In this document: piece after piece, positions 45,280-58,439 of the stretch
How positions within the stretch are numbered: position 1 is the first letter of the stretch
Layout: the number at the start of each line of letters is the position of its first letter
DNA from: Hofstenia miamia
Lineage: Eukaryota > Xenacoelomorpha > Acoela > Hofsteniidae
Direction of reading: 5' to 3'
DNA: 64,000 nt
Assembly: GCA_900660155.1 (NCBI GenBank)
Contig: CABFPE010000690.1
Span: 179,497-243,496 of the forward strand
Made by a program: the position numbers and the translations under genes
Notes under the pieces: generated by a model
Seen by the model: only the letters and a program-made list of their open reading frames with translations
What the model was told of the DNA's origin: nothing
Database searches by the model: none

Positions 45280-46398
45280 TGTGAAGCCAGTATTTAGTGG
45301 CTGAAAATGAGTCAAAAATGAGTAAGAATAATTTGAACCTGAATCTATACATAAATAGGATTTTGTAAGTTAAGCAAAAAATTATTTAAAAGTAATTCAA
45401 TACTTTGAAAATTCAAAATCAGACAATTCAAATTTACAGTATCATACACCAGCTTCCAAAACTTCTCATTAAAAATTGCATTATGCATATTATTGGTTTG
45501 GATAATATAATGTAACTGGTTAAAAAGAGAGAGAAGTTTGATGGATCAACAAAGGAGTAACACCTCACCTGCAGATTACTAAGCATCACTTAAACTGTCA
45601 ATATTAAAATCTACATTTTAAAATGCATCAACCTATTGTGAAGGCATTTTCAGAATTTTGGCAAAAAGATAAAGAAACAATCTTATGATTATTAAATATA
45701 TTAAACTATATTAAGCATATTACCTATTTCTGTGAAATATAAACTAAGTAATTTCCTGTTTCAAATCATTTCAAAATTTTTATGCATGTTAGAAGAAATT
45801 AAGAAGAAAATTCAGGTAATTATGCAGGTCTCCACAGTCTGGGGTACTTTGCCCTGTTGATTTTACAAGTGTTTCAGGTAAAGGTGGGATATATGATATA
45901 ATTTATATTGGCAAATTGGAAAAAAAGGTGAAAGTTCTTATTGATCTGGGAGCAACATATTTGTTTATCAAGGTGTCACTATGCCACCAGCTGTGATTAA
46001 CATTTTGCAATTCTTCTTCTTTTGCTTGATTATCAAATGAAGATTATTTGTATATTATGGGTGTGTGTGATTCAGTTGTTCAATTATGCAATTTTTACTA
46101 TAGTGTGCCTTTTTCTTTAGTGCATTCATTAATTGCAGATGTCAACATTTGGTTAGATGTTTTATCACAGCATCAGTCAGTTAAATTAAATTTAGGTTCT
46201 AGGAGATGAGTTAACAGTATCACAACTAGCAGTTATTGGTAACAAATCTCAAACCATGAATACTGGGCCCCAATATTTTTATGACAGTGTGTACTCAGTG
46301 AAAACTGTTTTCACTAAATTGCATCACCCAGAACCAACAGATACATGTTTCATTAAGAATGAGATCAAATGTATGCTAAAAAAAGATTATAGAGCCTT

Positions 46399-47213
46399 CC
46401 CAGATAATAATTTAAGAGCTAAACAATGTTGTTTTGGATTGTTATGTGGTTGTTTTATGTGTCAAAAACAACATTTTTTTAATGTTGAAATGGTACTATT
46501 TCATTGGTCAAAACAATGTTCTTCAACAACATCACATTAGGTTGCTTTTTTGGTTGTTTTTATGAATGAAACATCAACATTTTGAGGTTGTAACAACATT
46601 GTTTTATGTTGTCACATGATTGTTTTTGCATTACTTTTATATGCAAAATAAAATTTTATATTGCCAAGCTGATCAAACATTGCATTTAAACAAACAGCAG
46701 CCCAACAAAGGTTATACCACTATTTTTCAGATACTGTCAAGCATATTCAACACAAACATTTGTTAAAGATTTAGATGAATGTCTTGTATATAAATGATAG
46801 CAATGAGCATAAAAATCTGCCAAATTTAACAAAAATTTAAAACTCTAGAATTAAGCACAGTTTTGAAATAGTACTTTCTTAAGTCATGAAAAACGTCTTC
46901 AGCTCAATTGTAACTTATGCTATTTAACACTCAATATCAAGGTGTCCAAATATTCATGAATAAATTATTTTGAAAATTCACTTATCTGGTATATTATATA
47001 TTTTGCAAATTAAAAATTTCAAAAAAGGTTTTACAATCCTTTTTTTATAAAAGGATCTAGTGTTAAAAATAACAAAATGAGTTTTATTTGCAAGCATCTG
47101 CTCACTGATTATTTTTTACTAAAGTTGTTATTATGATGTTAGTGGTTGCTGCAACAACCAAAAGTATCAAACAACTATAAACAATGTAAGAACAACCAAA
47201 ATTATTATCTGGG
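46399..47213. mobile_element. TIR element 1 with CCCAG ends, inside G4
   Basis: Ends CCCAGATAATAATTT (46399-46413) and its complement AAATTATTATCTGGG (47199-47213). It is flanked on both sides by CTT, a possible 3-bp target duplication. G4 RT-side sequence stops at the left end and resumes at the right end, which supports insertion. The interior is rich in AACAATGTTGTT-like words with no credible gene, so it is a non-autonomous element of about 815 bp. Superfamily not assigned. Confidence 0.6.
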
Positions 47214-47300
47214 CTTCTATGTCATTGTGGAGGACACAAGCTTTTGTGGACAGAAAAGAAGAATAATTATAGACTATTCACCAGTAAATTGCTTTACAAG

Positions 47301-49400
47301 TATGAAATCTTGTACTATCAACAATTTTGCTCTTATTTCATCATAAGTGATTATCCTTGACAGTATTTATTGCAACAATTATAATAAAAGAACTCTTAGT
47401 TCTTTTTTGTATGTAATTAAATATATACATTCACAAGTCATACATAGGACTAGCATTAATCTATTTAGGTTCTCAAAGTGTTGCTGATTCCAACAGTATT
47501 TCACTGACCCAGTGCAGATGATAACAAAATAATAAAGCAAAATGCAGAACTCAGCATGACATTGTTGTGATCAAAATAACACATAGTCAATGAAGTTCTC
47601 CCTAGTTTACTGATATGGTAGAATTGTGGGGGAGCTCAGCCTCTCCAGTGGTACTAGGGAACTCAATGGTTTCAACAGAAGGTTTCAAAGGCTACCATCA
47701 TAGTGAGTGACCAGCATTTGAACAGAACAATAAAGATATTGGTAATTTGCCATCATAACTAAATAACAAGAAAGATCCACCAAGATTTCACTTCCAATGG
47801 AAACCAACTTGCATGGCATCACCCTGAAGTGGCATCCACAATGAGAATTCCAAACTTGCCAAGTTGTTAATTTCTAGCTCAATAAAACAGATCTCAGTAG
47901 TTCTTATCTCAGCTCATGTAATAGATAAATAATAGCATGTAGTTGCCATGCATTCACCTTAACTAATGGTTTATTATCCTCACAGTGTAGAATTATAATG
48001 TGCATGTTCAAATTGCAATGATCAATTCAAGTTGTTATTCCCTACATGTACATGTAGACTCAACTTAATTCTGTTCACAATTTGGGCTGTCTGCTGGAAT
48101 AGAGCAAGTTGTCACCCTAAACTTGAAGAAGTAACTCCCAATTTGTTGTCAAAGGCTTAAGCAATTAATATTATTAAATTCATAACAATGCCTACAAAGG
48201 GGTTAGTAAATTGAAGAAAAAGCAAATGCATTTGAGTGAGACAAAGTTTATTTGTGTCCTCACTATATGTGTCTTAAGAGTTTATACAATATGATTGAAA
48301 TATTACTTGTATTTTTTATAGTTTTTTATCACATGAGTTCCCTTGCAAAATTAAAGAGATATTAAAAGTCTGCATAAATTCAATGTGACAACAATTTTAA
48401 TATCAAATTACTACACTCAAACTAAACAAAATACATCAAAGTGATGTCACTACTAAAACCAAGAGCAAAATTAAGCTTGAATTTAAAAAGTTATCATGGA
48501 AATAATATGAAGAGGAGGGCCCTGAGTGACTCTACAATAATACTGCATTCTGCTGACAAAATTTACAAGAATTTACAACAACATTAAATTTTTAATGAAT
48601 TGTTCATACTAATTAAACATGTAATTATTTATTCTATTTAACTTAATCTCCCTCTTTGATCATTGGTGATGAAAGCATCTTTCATTTCTACTGTGATCAT
48701 CTAACTACTAATTTAAGAATAATGTATAACAACAAAGTTTAGTCTTACCATTCCACAGTTGAACAAATAAACATACATGATAATCAAAAGACTCCTATTA
48801 ATAAATCAGAAAAAGTTTATTTTGAAGTTGAAAACAATTGCAAGCTTAAATATAGTCCACATTAAATTTTAATTTGCCTCATCATCATGATTTATGATCA
48901 TCAGCAAAGTAACAACTGCCATTGCCAATGTGGAATTGAGCAAATAACTTTAATTAAGTAGTCTAATATATTTACATATAGAAAAAGAACAACTGAACTC
49001 TAGTAAAAGTTTATTAATAATGAATTCTATTACAACTTGGTTTTCTTTCTCAATTATTTCCTGGTTTTAATAAAAAAGACTAAAATCACTTACAGGTCTT
49101 GTTTAACAATTTTTCTCTGATCATACAACCACTAAAAATTTTAAATTTCTGTTTAGGCTCATTTCATTCAAAAGCCAAGTGAATGACATTCAGCTGAATT
49201 ATTTTTTGCTGTATTCTTTTTTGTGACCTGTATTATTACATGGATTAATAATTGAAAGTTTTTTAGAATAATATTCTCTAAATAAAATTATCATTTGTTG
49301 CACTGTTTGCAATCAGTCAGAATAATTGCCTTTACATATGCAAATTTCTACCATAAATGAGGTTTGATAAGAATGCCCTTATACTTGCCTTCTGTCACAC
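47301..49400. mobile_element. Insertion in G4 RT carrying dispersed repeat family B, copy 2
   Basis: The G4 RT text breaks off at about 47300 (after SPVNCFT) and resumes at about 49400 (LDVYLFPDMQVLI), in the expected order with nothing lost that I can tell. The 2.1 kb between contains at 47580-48550 the second copy of the repeat seen at 17490-18440. The remainder is AT-rich with no gene. A possible 5-bp target duplication ACAAG is present at 47296-47300 and 49399-49403, but clear element ends are not visible. Confidence 0.5.
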
Positions 49401-49730
49401 AAGCCTTGATGTGTACCTATTTCCAGATATGCAGGTCCTAATAAATGTAGCTGCACAGAATAAATATTTTATGAAAATTCATTTAAAGTCTGTATATCAT
49501 CAAGTTTTGATTAAAGAACAAGACAGCAGTTGGGGCATGTGGCAATTTATATCAATTTACTAGGATTCCATTTGAGGTCATTAATACTGTCCCTGTATTT
49601 CAATGGATAATGGATGAATTTATTTCACAAAATGATTTGGAAGAATTGTACCTATTCCTAGATGATGTCATAATTGGTGGTGATACTGAAGAGGCCAAAA
49701 TGTTCAAGTTAAGTCATTTTTAGATACAGC
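49400..49730 (+). pseudogene. G4 reverse transcriptase palm region
   Basis: Contains LFPDMQVLINVAAQNKYFMK, IHLKSVYHQVLI (motif A region, family I/F-D-L-K-S-A-Y-H-Q) and LYLFLDDVIIGGDTEEAK with the FLDD catalytic pair. Fossil in more than one frame. Confidence 0.75.
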
Positions 49731-50146
49731 CAAGAGAGAAAGTAACACCATAATTTGGCTAAATGTGTATTTAAATTACAATCTATTTTGATGATAGGAC
49801 ATATTATATCTAATGGATCCAAATGTCCAGACCCTGAACTGTTGAAATCACTAATGGATTTTCCTATTCCAGATACTGCTCAGAAGTTGCAGAAACTTTT
49901 AGGTTGTTCAAGTTCTTTTTGATTACACAGAGACAATTGGCATTTCTATTGTCATCACAAGTTGTTGAGACAATAGAGCTACTAAAGCAGAAAATAAAGA
50001 AGCAATTCTGTTGAATCCTGATCAAACATTAGGCCCACTGGTCTTAGAAACAAATTCATCAAGAAATGCAATTAGCTCAATATTAATGCAAAATGGCTTT
50101 CAGGTGGCATTTTTCTCAAGAACAGTATCTACTTCAGAACAAACTT

Positions 50147-50449
50147 CCCAGTAAACATAGAACTGTTGTAATGATATCACTGAACAACATAATAACAGCA
50201 CTAATACAACATTTCAAAACAATGTCTTTTCAAAATAAAATGACAAACTATCAATAAAAATGCAGTTTTTAAAAAGATTATCTTCAAATTGTCATAATAC
50301 TAAAATTAGTTCTATTTTTAAATATTTTTTGCTAGACATATACACTGCCACTAATCTGCACTATAAACACCACTCAAACAATTCAATGCCTATTAAACAC
50401 CAATACACCACAAAAATGACATTGTTACAACAGTTCTATGTTTACTGGG
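50147..50449. mobile_element. TIR element 2 with CCCAG ends, 303 bp, inside G4 RNase H
   Basis: The first 25 bases, CCCAGTAAACATAGAACTGT followed by TGTAA, are exactly repeated as the complement at the right end (…CTATGTTTACTGGG, ending 50449). RNase H wording of G4 is present on both sides (FSRTVS before, then SIAYIFSREKS and ADALSRV after), so the insertion is direct. No coding capacity: a MITE. It shares CCCAG ends and ACAAC-rich interior with TIR element 1. No clean target duplication seen. Confidence 0.75.
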
Positions 50450-50769
50450 TCAGTTGGTGGTAGATTAAGAAGCTCTTGCTATAACTAAATTTTTCCAGAA
50501 GTTTTCAGATTCAAAGCTGATAAGAAAAGCATTGCCTATATTTTCTCTAGAGAAAAATCAAAGATCCAAAACAAGAAACTAATATGTTGGTGATTAGAGC
50601 TTGTTGAATATTGTTTTACAATATCCTATTAACCAGAAACAGAGAGTATTGCAGCTGATGCACTTTCAAGAGTGGCTTCAGTAAGTGGATGGCAAAAAAA
50701 ACAAGAACTTGCTTGACTTCAGGACAATCTGGCACATCTGGGTTTCACCTGGTTTTGACATTATGTACA

Positions 50770-51420
50770 ATGTAAAAATCTCACCCATTGTTTGGCAAAC
50801 AGCAAGAATGTTATCTTAAAGTGTAGAGTGTGCCATGTTCTAAAGCCTCAATTCAATACTCTTAGGAATAATTCTCATATCATTAAAGAACTTAAGCTAT
50901 TTGATCAACTCTCTATTGACTTGGTGATGCTGAATGTCCCAGCTGTGGCTTCTGGAAATATATATTTGCTAAAATTATTGACAAGTTTAGCAAATTTCCA
51001 TTTGTATTTCCACTAAGAATCATCTCTAGTGCTACTATTATTAAGTGTTGTAAAAATTGTTTAGTTTGTTTGGATGTCCAGGATTTATTCACTCTGATAG
51101 GCCAGTGCAATTCTAATCAGAAGATTTTCTGGAATTCTGTTGTGGCATTGGGATTTCCAAATATCAGACTACACCTTATCATTTGCAAGGAAATGGCCAA
51201 AATGAGAGGTATAATGGTGTCATTTGGAAGGCTGTGTCATGCTTGCTTGAGTAATGAAATTTACCTCTAAACCAATGGGAAGAGGTTTTAAAGGTGCTTT
51301 GTCAGCATTCAAACACCAGTACTTACATGCTGCATAACAGATTTTTCAAATTTGAGAGAAGGGAAATGGGTAATGTTAGTATTCCTGACTGGATATCTGG
51401 TAGTTGTTACATGTACTTGA
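50770..51420 (+). pseudogene. G4 integrase region
   Basis: Recognised by the Cys pair in VILKCRVCHVLKPQF, the catalytic-core start LFDQLSIDLVMLN, a downstream GNGQNERYN signature, and the C-terminal LPLNQWEEVL and FFKFERREMGNVSIPDW. The last is usual in CsRn1-type and related gypsy integrases. Broken fossil. Confidence 0.7.
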
Positions 51421-51480
51421 GGAATTATGTCAGGAACAAGTTGGAGGGGTGGCATTGGTGTATCATGTGAATTGGTGATC

Positions 51481-53746
51481 AAGAGGTCTATGTAATTTAA
51501 AATTGTGACATTGAAGCTTCTTTGACAGGGGAATAGTTATGTCAGTTTTTTTTCTTCACCCCCCAGAGCTGAATTTGACTGCAGAGTGCACCAGGCTAAG
51601 CTGCTCAGGCTCATTTCTGAAGCTGGTTTCCAAGCTTCTTTTTCAATGTCAGTTTGAAAGAGTAGCTCAAGGCTACCTGATAGCATATATCTCACTCAAG
51701 AAGGCTACCACTGCTATACTTTCTATACTTTAGATCTGTTGGCTGTTCTTTGCTGAGGTCTACCAAGGTGATTCTTTGTACATTTAAATAACATAGACAG
51801 TTTTCAAAATTTTTATTTGCTGGTCATATTTCATATGTCCATCCCCTGGTGTATATGTTTGAAGAACCTTATATGGTTTTTCATTTATATATGCTTAAAG
51901 TATAATTCTACATAAAGTGGTATGTTTTTGTATATCTTTATTAACTAAGAAATACTAAATGTGAAATCACAATTTATCTGACTATAATACTTGCAATGAT
52001 AAAATCTTTAAACATAGATATCTGAATTTAAATTTTCAAAATCACATTTTTCAGAATCAACACCTATAACTTCTAATATCAAATGAAATTTTGGAGCTAT
52101 GATCTTGGCAAAATTTTGAAATGAGATTGATATGAAAAAGATGCTTTAAGATTGTTTTAGATTCCTTGTCCCTCTGAGTAATATACTAAAGTATTATCTG
52201 CTTACTAGCAGGGGCATCATGAGAGAGCTGACTCTCACTCATTATTGCCAGGCTAATTCTACAAGTTTTTACATGGTAAACCAATCAAATTTTAAAAGAT
52301 TTTTCTAGATTACCAGTCCCATTTGAGTAAGATGCTTAAGTATTAACTGCTCAAGAGCAGTGGTCTTATAACAGAGCTGACTCCCATTCATTGTTGTAAG
52401 GCTAATATAATTGCATATAAATCATCAATTTACACTGAAATAACAGCTCAAAGTGAAAATTTAATACCATAAATCAACTCAGAAGCATCAAATAGAGTTA
52501 GAATTAGCAACTTCCAAAAAAATTTGCTTTTTGAATTGATTCACAAAAATCAGCTCTCTTAAATCTAGAGCACATTAAAATTGACACTAAAGCATTCAAG
52601 AAAATTTCACAACATGATCTCTAGATCAATTTGTAATACTAAAGATTAGAATATTTATATAATTTGTGACCTGTAAAATCTAAATATGACATTGGGTTTT
52701 CATTTTAAGCCATAGTTAAAAGAGCAGTCTTAAAAGAAATCTTGCAGATTTGAGTTTTCACATTTATTCATTGAATAACAGTGAAAGGGCTTCTAAATCT
52801 AGAAATTTAATGCCAGAAACACATTTGCCAGTCTTTAATCAATGTAGAAACATCAATCTTTACTGAGAAGTATTAGTCAATGCTCTGAAAAATTTATATT
52901 ATCAAAAACCCAGAAATCTGAGTATATTCAATAAACATGGCAAAATATCAAAGAAATTGACAGATTGGTTCATAGATATCAATAAAATGGAGTAAAATGT
53001 AAATGCATTTTCAAGGCTTATCCATAAAATCCATTTTCATAATTGACAATATACATTTAAAAACACTGATTTTTTGCAAGTTTCTAAGGTGTCCTAATAT
53101 TAAGTGAAATATTAGAAAAACAAAATATTAAAGATTAACAAAATTAAAAACAAACTGCAGTTTTATAGATAGTTTTTTCTAAAAAGATCACTGTAATTTT
53201 TAAAAAGTTACTTACCCATCCTATAATATTCATATCTAAAAAAGAAAATTTCCCATTATGCAAGATTGACAGGGAATTGTGGGAAAATTGTTTGTGAATG
53301 TTATTTCTTATATTACTGCAAATATCTCAAAAGCTTGTTTTCCCTAATCTTATTTATTGTTACTACGATTAGGGGTGTACTGATTGTTGTTATTTATTTT
53401 GATAGTTATTATTAATATTGTTATCAATCCTTTATATGAGAATAAAAGGGCTGATAAAAGATTAGAGTTTCGCAGGTTTTAAATATACAATAAGCGTTCA
53501 GGGCTCAGCCCCAGTTATTAATTAATGATGTAAGTCTAGATGTCAATATGTAAATTTTTAAAGTTCCAAGGTATCCAGTTGTATCACTTTTTCACTTACT
53601 CCAGCCACATTTATCCTTTAACAGTAGAGCAATAAAGAGTAATATAGTAATGATTAAATAATTAGATCAGAAGATGTGAATTTATTTAGTGTTCATGTAT
53701 TTTCAGATCTTGTTGAATAATTGAATAAAAAACAATCTAACAATCT
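51481..53746. other. AT-rich stretch without a gene, with a 148-bp tandem pair
   Basis: No exon seen. Positions about 52155-52260 and 52303-52410 are imperfect copies (CCCTCTGAGTAATATACTAA against CCCATTTGAGTAAGATGCTT, both later with AGAGCTGACTC). The part at 53360-53500 resembles 54430-54540 (ATTGTTATCAATCCTTT against ATTGTTATTAATCCTTT), perhaps pieces of the same LTR family. Confidence 0.5.
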
Positions 53747-53855
53747 NNNNNNNNNNNNNNNNNNNNNNNNNNNNNNNNNNNNNNNNNNNNNNNNNNNNNN
53801 NNNNNNNNNNNNNNNNNNNNNNNNNNNNNNNNNNNNNNNNNNNNNNNNNNNNNNN
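53747..53855. other. Assembly gap (109 N)
   Basis: Run of 109 N. It may hide the left end of the G3 LTR. Confidence 0.98.
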
Positions 53856-55180
53856 CACCCACTTTCTTCTCATTTGGTACCCTTCCCAACATTTAATTTT
53901 TATTGTTAAGTTCAATTTTATTTTGTGCTTTTAAAAAATGCATAGCTGCCTATTATTTATGCTACTTACAAAAGTGTGACTTATTTGATATTAGTGCTTC
54001 TAAAATTATGTAAGTCAATTTGATGGCTATGTTGTGGTATAAAAACTTTCATTGCTGTTGCATTCTTTCACTTAGTTCAATTTCAATATTACTATTTAAA
54101 ATTTATTTTAATTGTAATTTTGACATGTGACAATGGTGCTATATATTTCACTTTGAATTTTTGCTAATTTAACAGCATGGTAAAACTCTAGCAGACAATT
54201 GATTTGTACCTGTCAGCTATTTATTCATATTTTCATGCAGTATGTTTTGTTTACAATTACTGGTTTTCATATGTGAATTGTTCATTTATTTCTTTTCAGT
54301 TTATTCTCAGTAAATTCATTGTTACTTTTTATTTTGACTTATCTTTTATTTAAAATTTATGTAATCCTAACTTTCCAAATGTGTAGTTAAAGGGCACCTA
54401 TATGTGTTACAACTTGACTAGCTTGTTTTCCTGTAACTTAGGTTAGGTGTACAGCTAGGGCTGTTGTACTGCTTGTCATTTATTATTAAAATTGTTATTA
54501 ATCCTTTCACCTAAATTGCATGGGATGAGAAATGCACTGAGTTTAGGTTATTTCTACTAAGCACTTAGGTTCACTACTTGCACCCAAGAGTTAGGGGCTC
54601 TTTATTCTTAATCAATTAGGGCTGTAGTCTTATATGACTCTTCTTAAATGTTTTCTGTATCAGGTTGGCCAAGTGTATCCACTCTTCCCCAACATGATCT
54701 CCTCTATTACTTTTAACTTATATTAGGATAGGGTATAACAGCAGGATTTAATAATTTTGTAGAATCAGTAAATCTATGCATCAACTCAAAACCCTCAATA
54801 AGCTAGGATAGTAGAATAGCTAGCTCATTTCATGCTGATGCCACATGGTGACCACCACAGGACACTGATACATTTATTGTTTAATAATTAACCATACTAC
54901 TGTCAGTGGAAGCTCTGATATCACCAACAAAAAGATGTTGAACCTCTTTTTGAGAAGAAGATGGAATCTTTTACTTTTGGATTGCAGATAGAATCACTGT
55001 TTCTCAGTGGCATCAGGAAGTAATATTTTTTTTAGAATTACAAAAAACAAAGCCAGCCTAGCCTAGTTATAATGAAGCCAGTTAATAGTATCCTTTGAAG
55101 CTCCTTAACAGCAATGGATATAATGCATAACACACAAAGCCAGAAAAATTGTCTCCTGAAAAACTGAGTCAGACCCACCT

Positions 55181-56671
55181 ATGACACACACTGAACACCT
55201 TAGAGAGGAAGTAATTGCTAGAATCACATTTCTAGAAAATCAGGTCAAACAGTTAAATGAGAAATTCAAGTTAATGCAAATAAAAAATTGCCAGCAATTC
55301 AAACAAATTTGCAAATTTTGTAACCAAATTACTAAGGAAAACCATGCTATCCTTATTAAATATCAGTTGCTAGAAAAAAAAATATTCTTCAAAAAGAAGT
55401 AGAAACAGTAAATCATGAACAATTTAAATTGTTGCAATCCAATGCAAATCTAATTAAACAAGTTGGCAAATGCAATGTACAAAAAAATAGAGTAACAAGT
55501 AAGCTAAATTCACAAGAAGCTGAAAATACTGTTTTACAAAAGGAAATACAACAGACTAAAGCTTAGTTAAGCAGTTTGCAAATATTCCAATTAAATATCA
55601 CTACTCCTAAGATTGCTAAAATACCTGATCTGTTAAAAATGTAGGACCTTGTGTATATCAATCCCTGACACTTAATAAAAACCAATTCTCTCATTCAACA
55701 CCAATTACCATTGATAATATTCACCTAAATGTGCTCACACACCTAATAGAGATTTGAAGACCCAATATCTATGCAATTAAACACAAAATTAGATTTAATT
55801 AATAACTAATTAAATGAAATCTAAAATCCAAGAAAAAATATGAAAACATTTCACTGTAAATTGCTACCAGTATTCAATGAGGACAATTTGAAAATAAGAA
55901 TGCCATCACAGAAATTTTCCATTAAGGCTGATGGAATCTCTCCAACTTTTGAAGAATGGTTCTTTTCATATGAGCAGTATTTGATTATACAACAAGCTGG
56001 CCAAGAGCATACACTTGCGCAATTTCCTAATTTTCTTATAATAAAAGACTACAATTACTATTTAACCCTTGACACCTCGATTAAGTCTGATAACAAATCA
56101 CTAATATAAAATTTTTATTACCATTTTTATGCACCCTTGGCATGCAAACAGTATAAGATAATTTTAAATAATAATGACAACATTGAAGAGCACATTCTTC
56201 AAATTGAACAACTCTACAGATTAAGCAGAACACAGCAGAATATGTCCAATGATTTGTTCATATACATCACATATGGAATGTCAGTCTCAATTCATCACCA
56301 TTTTGAACAAAAATGAGGCCCAGAGGATAAAAAAGACAATAAAAGCAAAGCTTTAAATAGACAATTACACTTAAATCTTAAACCAAATGAAATTTGGCAA
56401 CAGTCTATCAAGCTTCACCATCAAGAATACTAAAACTTTATCAACAAACAAGCAAGCAACAAGTGATGCTAAGAATAAAACAGAAAAACAATCTACCAAT
56501 AAAACTCCAAATGTAATAAACCTTAATAAAGTTTATTGTAAGAAATGTGGCCAAAAAGGACATGCAAGTCCTAACAGTACAAAAATCATACACATAGTCG
56601 CAGATGAAGGGTGTTACTACACCAATGATAGTGACATCTATGATTCCAACTCTGAATTTGAAATTATTTAA
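55181..56671 (+). pseudogene. G3 gag: coiled coil, capsid piece and zinc knuckle
   Basis: Starts MTHTEHLREEVIARITFLEN with a heptad-rich region, followed by a capsid-like piece with FSIKADGISPTFEEWFFSYE and LAQFPNFLIIKDYNYYL. It ends with VYCKKCGQKGHASPN, in which the last knuckle Cys position is not Cys. The acidic tail DEGCYYTNDSD matches the tails of G1 and G2. Fossil in several frames. Confidence 0.7.
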
Positions 56672-56689
56672 ACAAGTAAGAGCACTGAC

Positions 56690-57058
56690 TCAAAGAAATG
56701 GACAAATGATCCTAGTAACAACCACATTAAATAAGACCATAATACCAATAACAAGGAATGGGATCGTCATCCAGGCAACTGTAGATACTGGTGCCTCTGT
56801 TTCTTTAATTGCAGACCAGTGTGCTAACCAAATCGGCATCAAAAGAGAAAAAATTGAATCACACAACCATCGATTAATTAATGCTTCTGGTGATTACCTT
56901 GATATTATGATATTAAAGGCTTAATCAAATCACTAGAATTTACAATAGCCAATAATTAGTTTTCTCATGACACACTTATTGTTGATACCACCAACAATGC
57001 ATTACCTTACAAATTAATTCTTGGCAAATATTTCCTAGAAAAATATTATTGTATAATT
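56690..57058 (+). pseudogene. G3 aspartic protease region
   Basis: Active-site block ATVDTGASVSLIADQCANQI, a canonical D-T-G-A, followed by HNHRLINASGDYLDI, which is shared with G1 (RLINTPGEYINTKG). A later LPYKLILGKYFL piece ends at the MITE. Fossil. Confidence 0.75.
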
Positions 57059-57061
57059 TAA

Positions 57062-57867
57062 GGGGGTGCCACATGATTAGTCTTTTGACTATATTCAAAA
57101 TTAGGGTTTTGTATTATTTTGCCTATTAGTGAAATATTTTGACTAATAGTCAAAAATAGATTTCTGCGCAAATTTCATTGCATATACATGGAACGTATTA
57201 GTATTACTAAGTGGAATTGCTATAATTACATATCAAATGTAGGTGACTAAAAATGTTTGAAAATTGAAAATTCATTGACCATTCATTAACAACAAACAAG
57301 TGCTGCTAGAAAATTATGTAAACATTTAACCCAATTTGCACGTTGCAATCTCTAAAGTAAATTTTACATCATAATTATGTTATCAAATCAACATTTGGAA
57401 CAGGCTTTCCGAAGAAATTGATTACCATTTATATTTCATTCATTCAACAAAATGTTAAAACGAAAAATTTTTTTGATAATCTATTACATAACCATGAGCC
57501 ACTAAAGGGTTCATATGCATTTCCCAATACAAAGTGTATCAAACAGCTATTTGCTCATTCATAAACAAGTGCGTGCATTATGTAAACATTTAACCCAATT
57601 TGCACACTGCAATCCACAAGAAGTAATATTGGAAATCATATCAACCTTTATGAAACAGTTGTTGCCAATGAAATTAAGTGAAGAACGCACTAAAGCCAGG
57701 TCCTAAATTATAGTGTTTGCTTGTTAATGACATTTAAGATGAAAGTGGAAAGTTATTTAAAATCAAAATTCCCATTTTCTTTCAAAATTACAATAAGTTG
57801 ACTGTTGGGGGTGCCACACGGTTAGTCATTTGACTAATAGTCAAAAGACTAATCGTGTGGCACCCCC
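57062..57867. mobile_element. Harbinger-like non-autonomous TIR element in G3
   Basis: Left end GGGGGTGCCACATGATTAGT followed by CTTTTGACTA; the right end is the complement, with one difference over the first 30 bases. Flanks are TAA on both sides (57059-57061 and 57868-57870), fitting the 3-bp TWA target of PIF/Harbinger elements. 806 bp, no transposase. A near-perfect 61-bp palindrome at its right end (57807-57867) repeats the terminal sequence once more in inverted form. It sits between G3 protease and downstream pol remnants. Confidence 0.75.
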
Positions 57868-58439
57868 TAAATTTTTAAGATAAAACACTGACTATTGATC
57901 CCAACAATAAAAATTTTACTAAATATTTGCAAACAATAAATAATCAAATAATAACACTTCATCCAACTAAAACAGTTACGATTGAACCTTTCAGTTGGCG
58001 TTTTCCACATTAGAATCCAACAACCTCATTCTATCTGATATTGTATTGATAACCAACAAGGCTTAAACTCAAAAAAGTAGTAATCCTTGCTTCAATTCCA
58101 AAAAGTCGTAATAACAAAGTCCATGTTAAACAAGAGTAATAACTTGATTACAATAGCACCATCTAATATTAAAGTTTTCGCATCACCACTTGTTACTGTC
58201 ATGCAAACCAAACCAAAGTCAGTATTATCATTAGACGCATCAGACAATGAAAATAATTCTACTACAATTCCAAAAATCACACAACAAATGCATACTAATT
58301 TGTCATCCAACCAGATCAAACATTTGATATCTATTTTATAAAGCTTTTATTTAGATTTATTTACATTTGATTACAAATATAAGATGCCTTGAAAATTTTA
58401 GTCTAAAGTTATTTCTGAAAATCTGATCAGTTTTCTAAT

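Larger units (their letters stand above)
45280..51480 (+). mobile_element. Ty3/gypsy element G4 (CsRn1-like wording), heavily interrupted fossil
   Basis: In order on the plus strand: gag remnant with FPAVKPVFSG (about 45280), protease with KVKVLIDLGATYLFIKVSLC (45930-45990), RT in pieces (47215-47300 and 49400-49730), RNase H in pieces (50030-50146 and 50450-50690), and integrase (50770-51420). RT words such as KRRIIIDYSPVNCFT resemble the R-M-V-x-D-Y-S-x-T-I-N block of CsRn1-type gypsy elements, and the wording is unlike G1-G3, so it is a separate lineage. At least three later insertions split it. Many breaks; an old copy. LTRs were not identified. Confidence 0.75.
53856..58340 (+). mobile_element. 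Ty3/gypsy element G3, truncated fossil
   Basis: A 5' LTR ending at 54845 (...TGATGCCACA) is followed by a primer site TGGTGACCACCACAGGAC (54846-54863). Next come a coiled-coil gag (55181-55640), a capsid-like piece (55840-56110), a CCHC-type knuckle (about 56540-56580) and an aspartic protease (56700-57055). Pol remnants continue after a MITE insertion until about 58340, where LINE-like sequence begins. Gag plan and primer site relate it to G1 and G2, but the wording is well diverged. RT and integrase are not found. The LTR start is unclear because of the gap. Broken. Confidence 0.7.
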
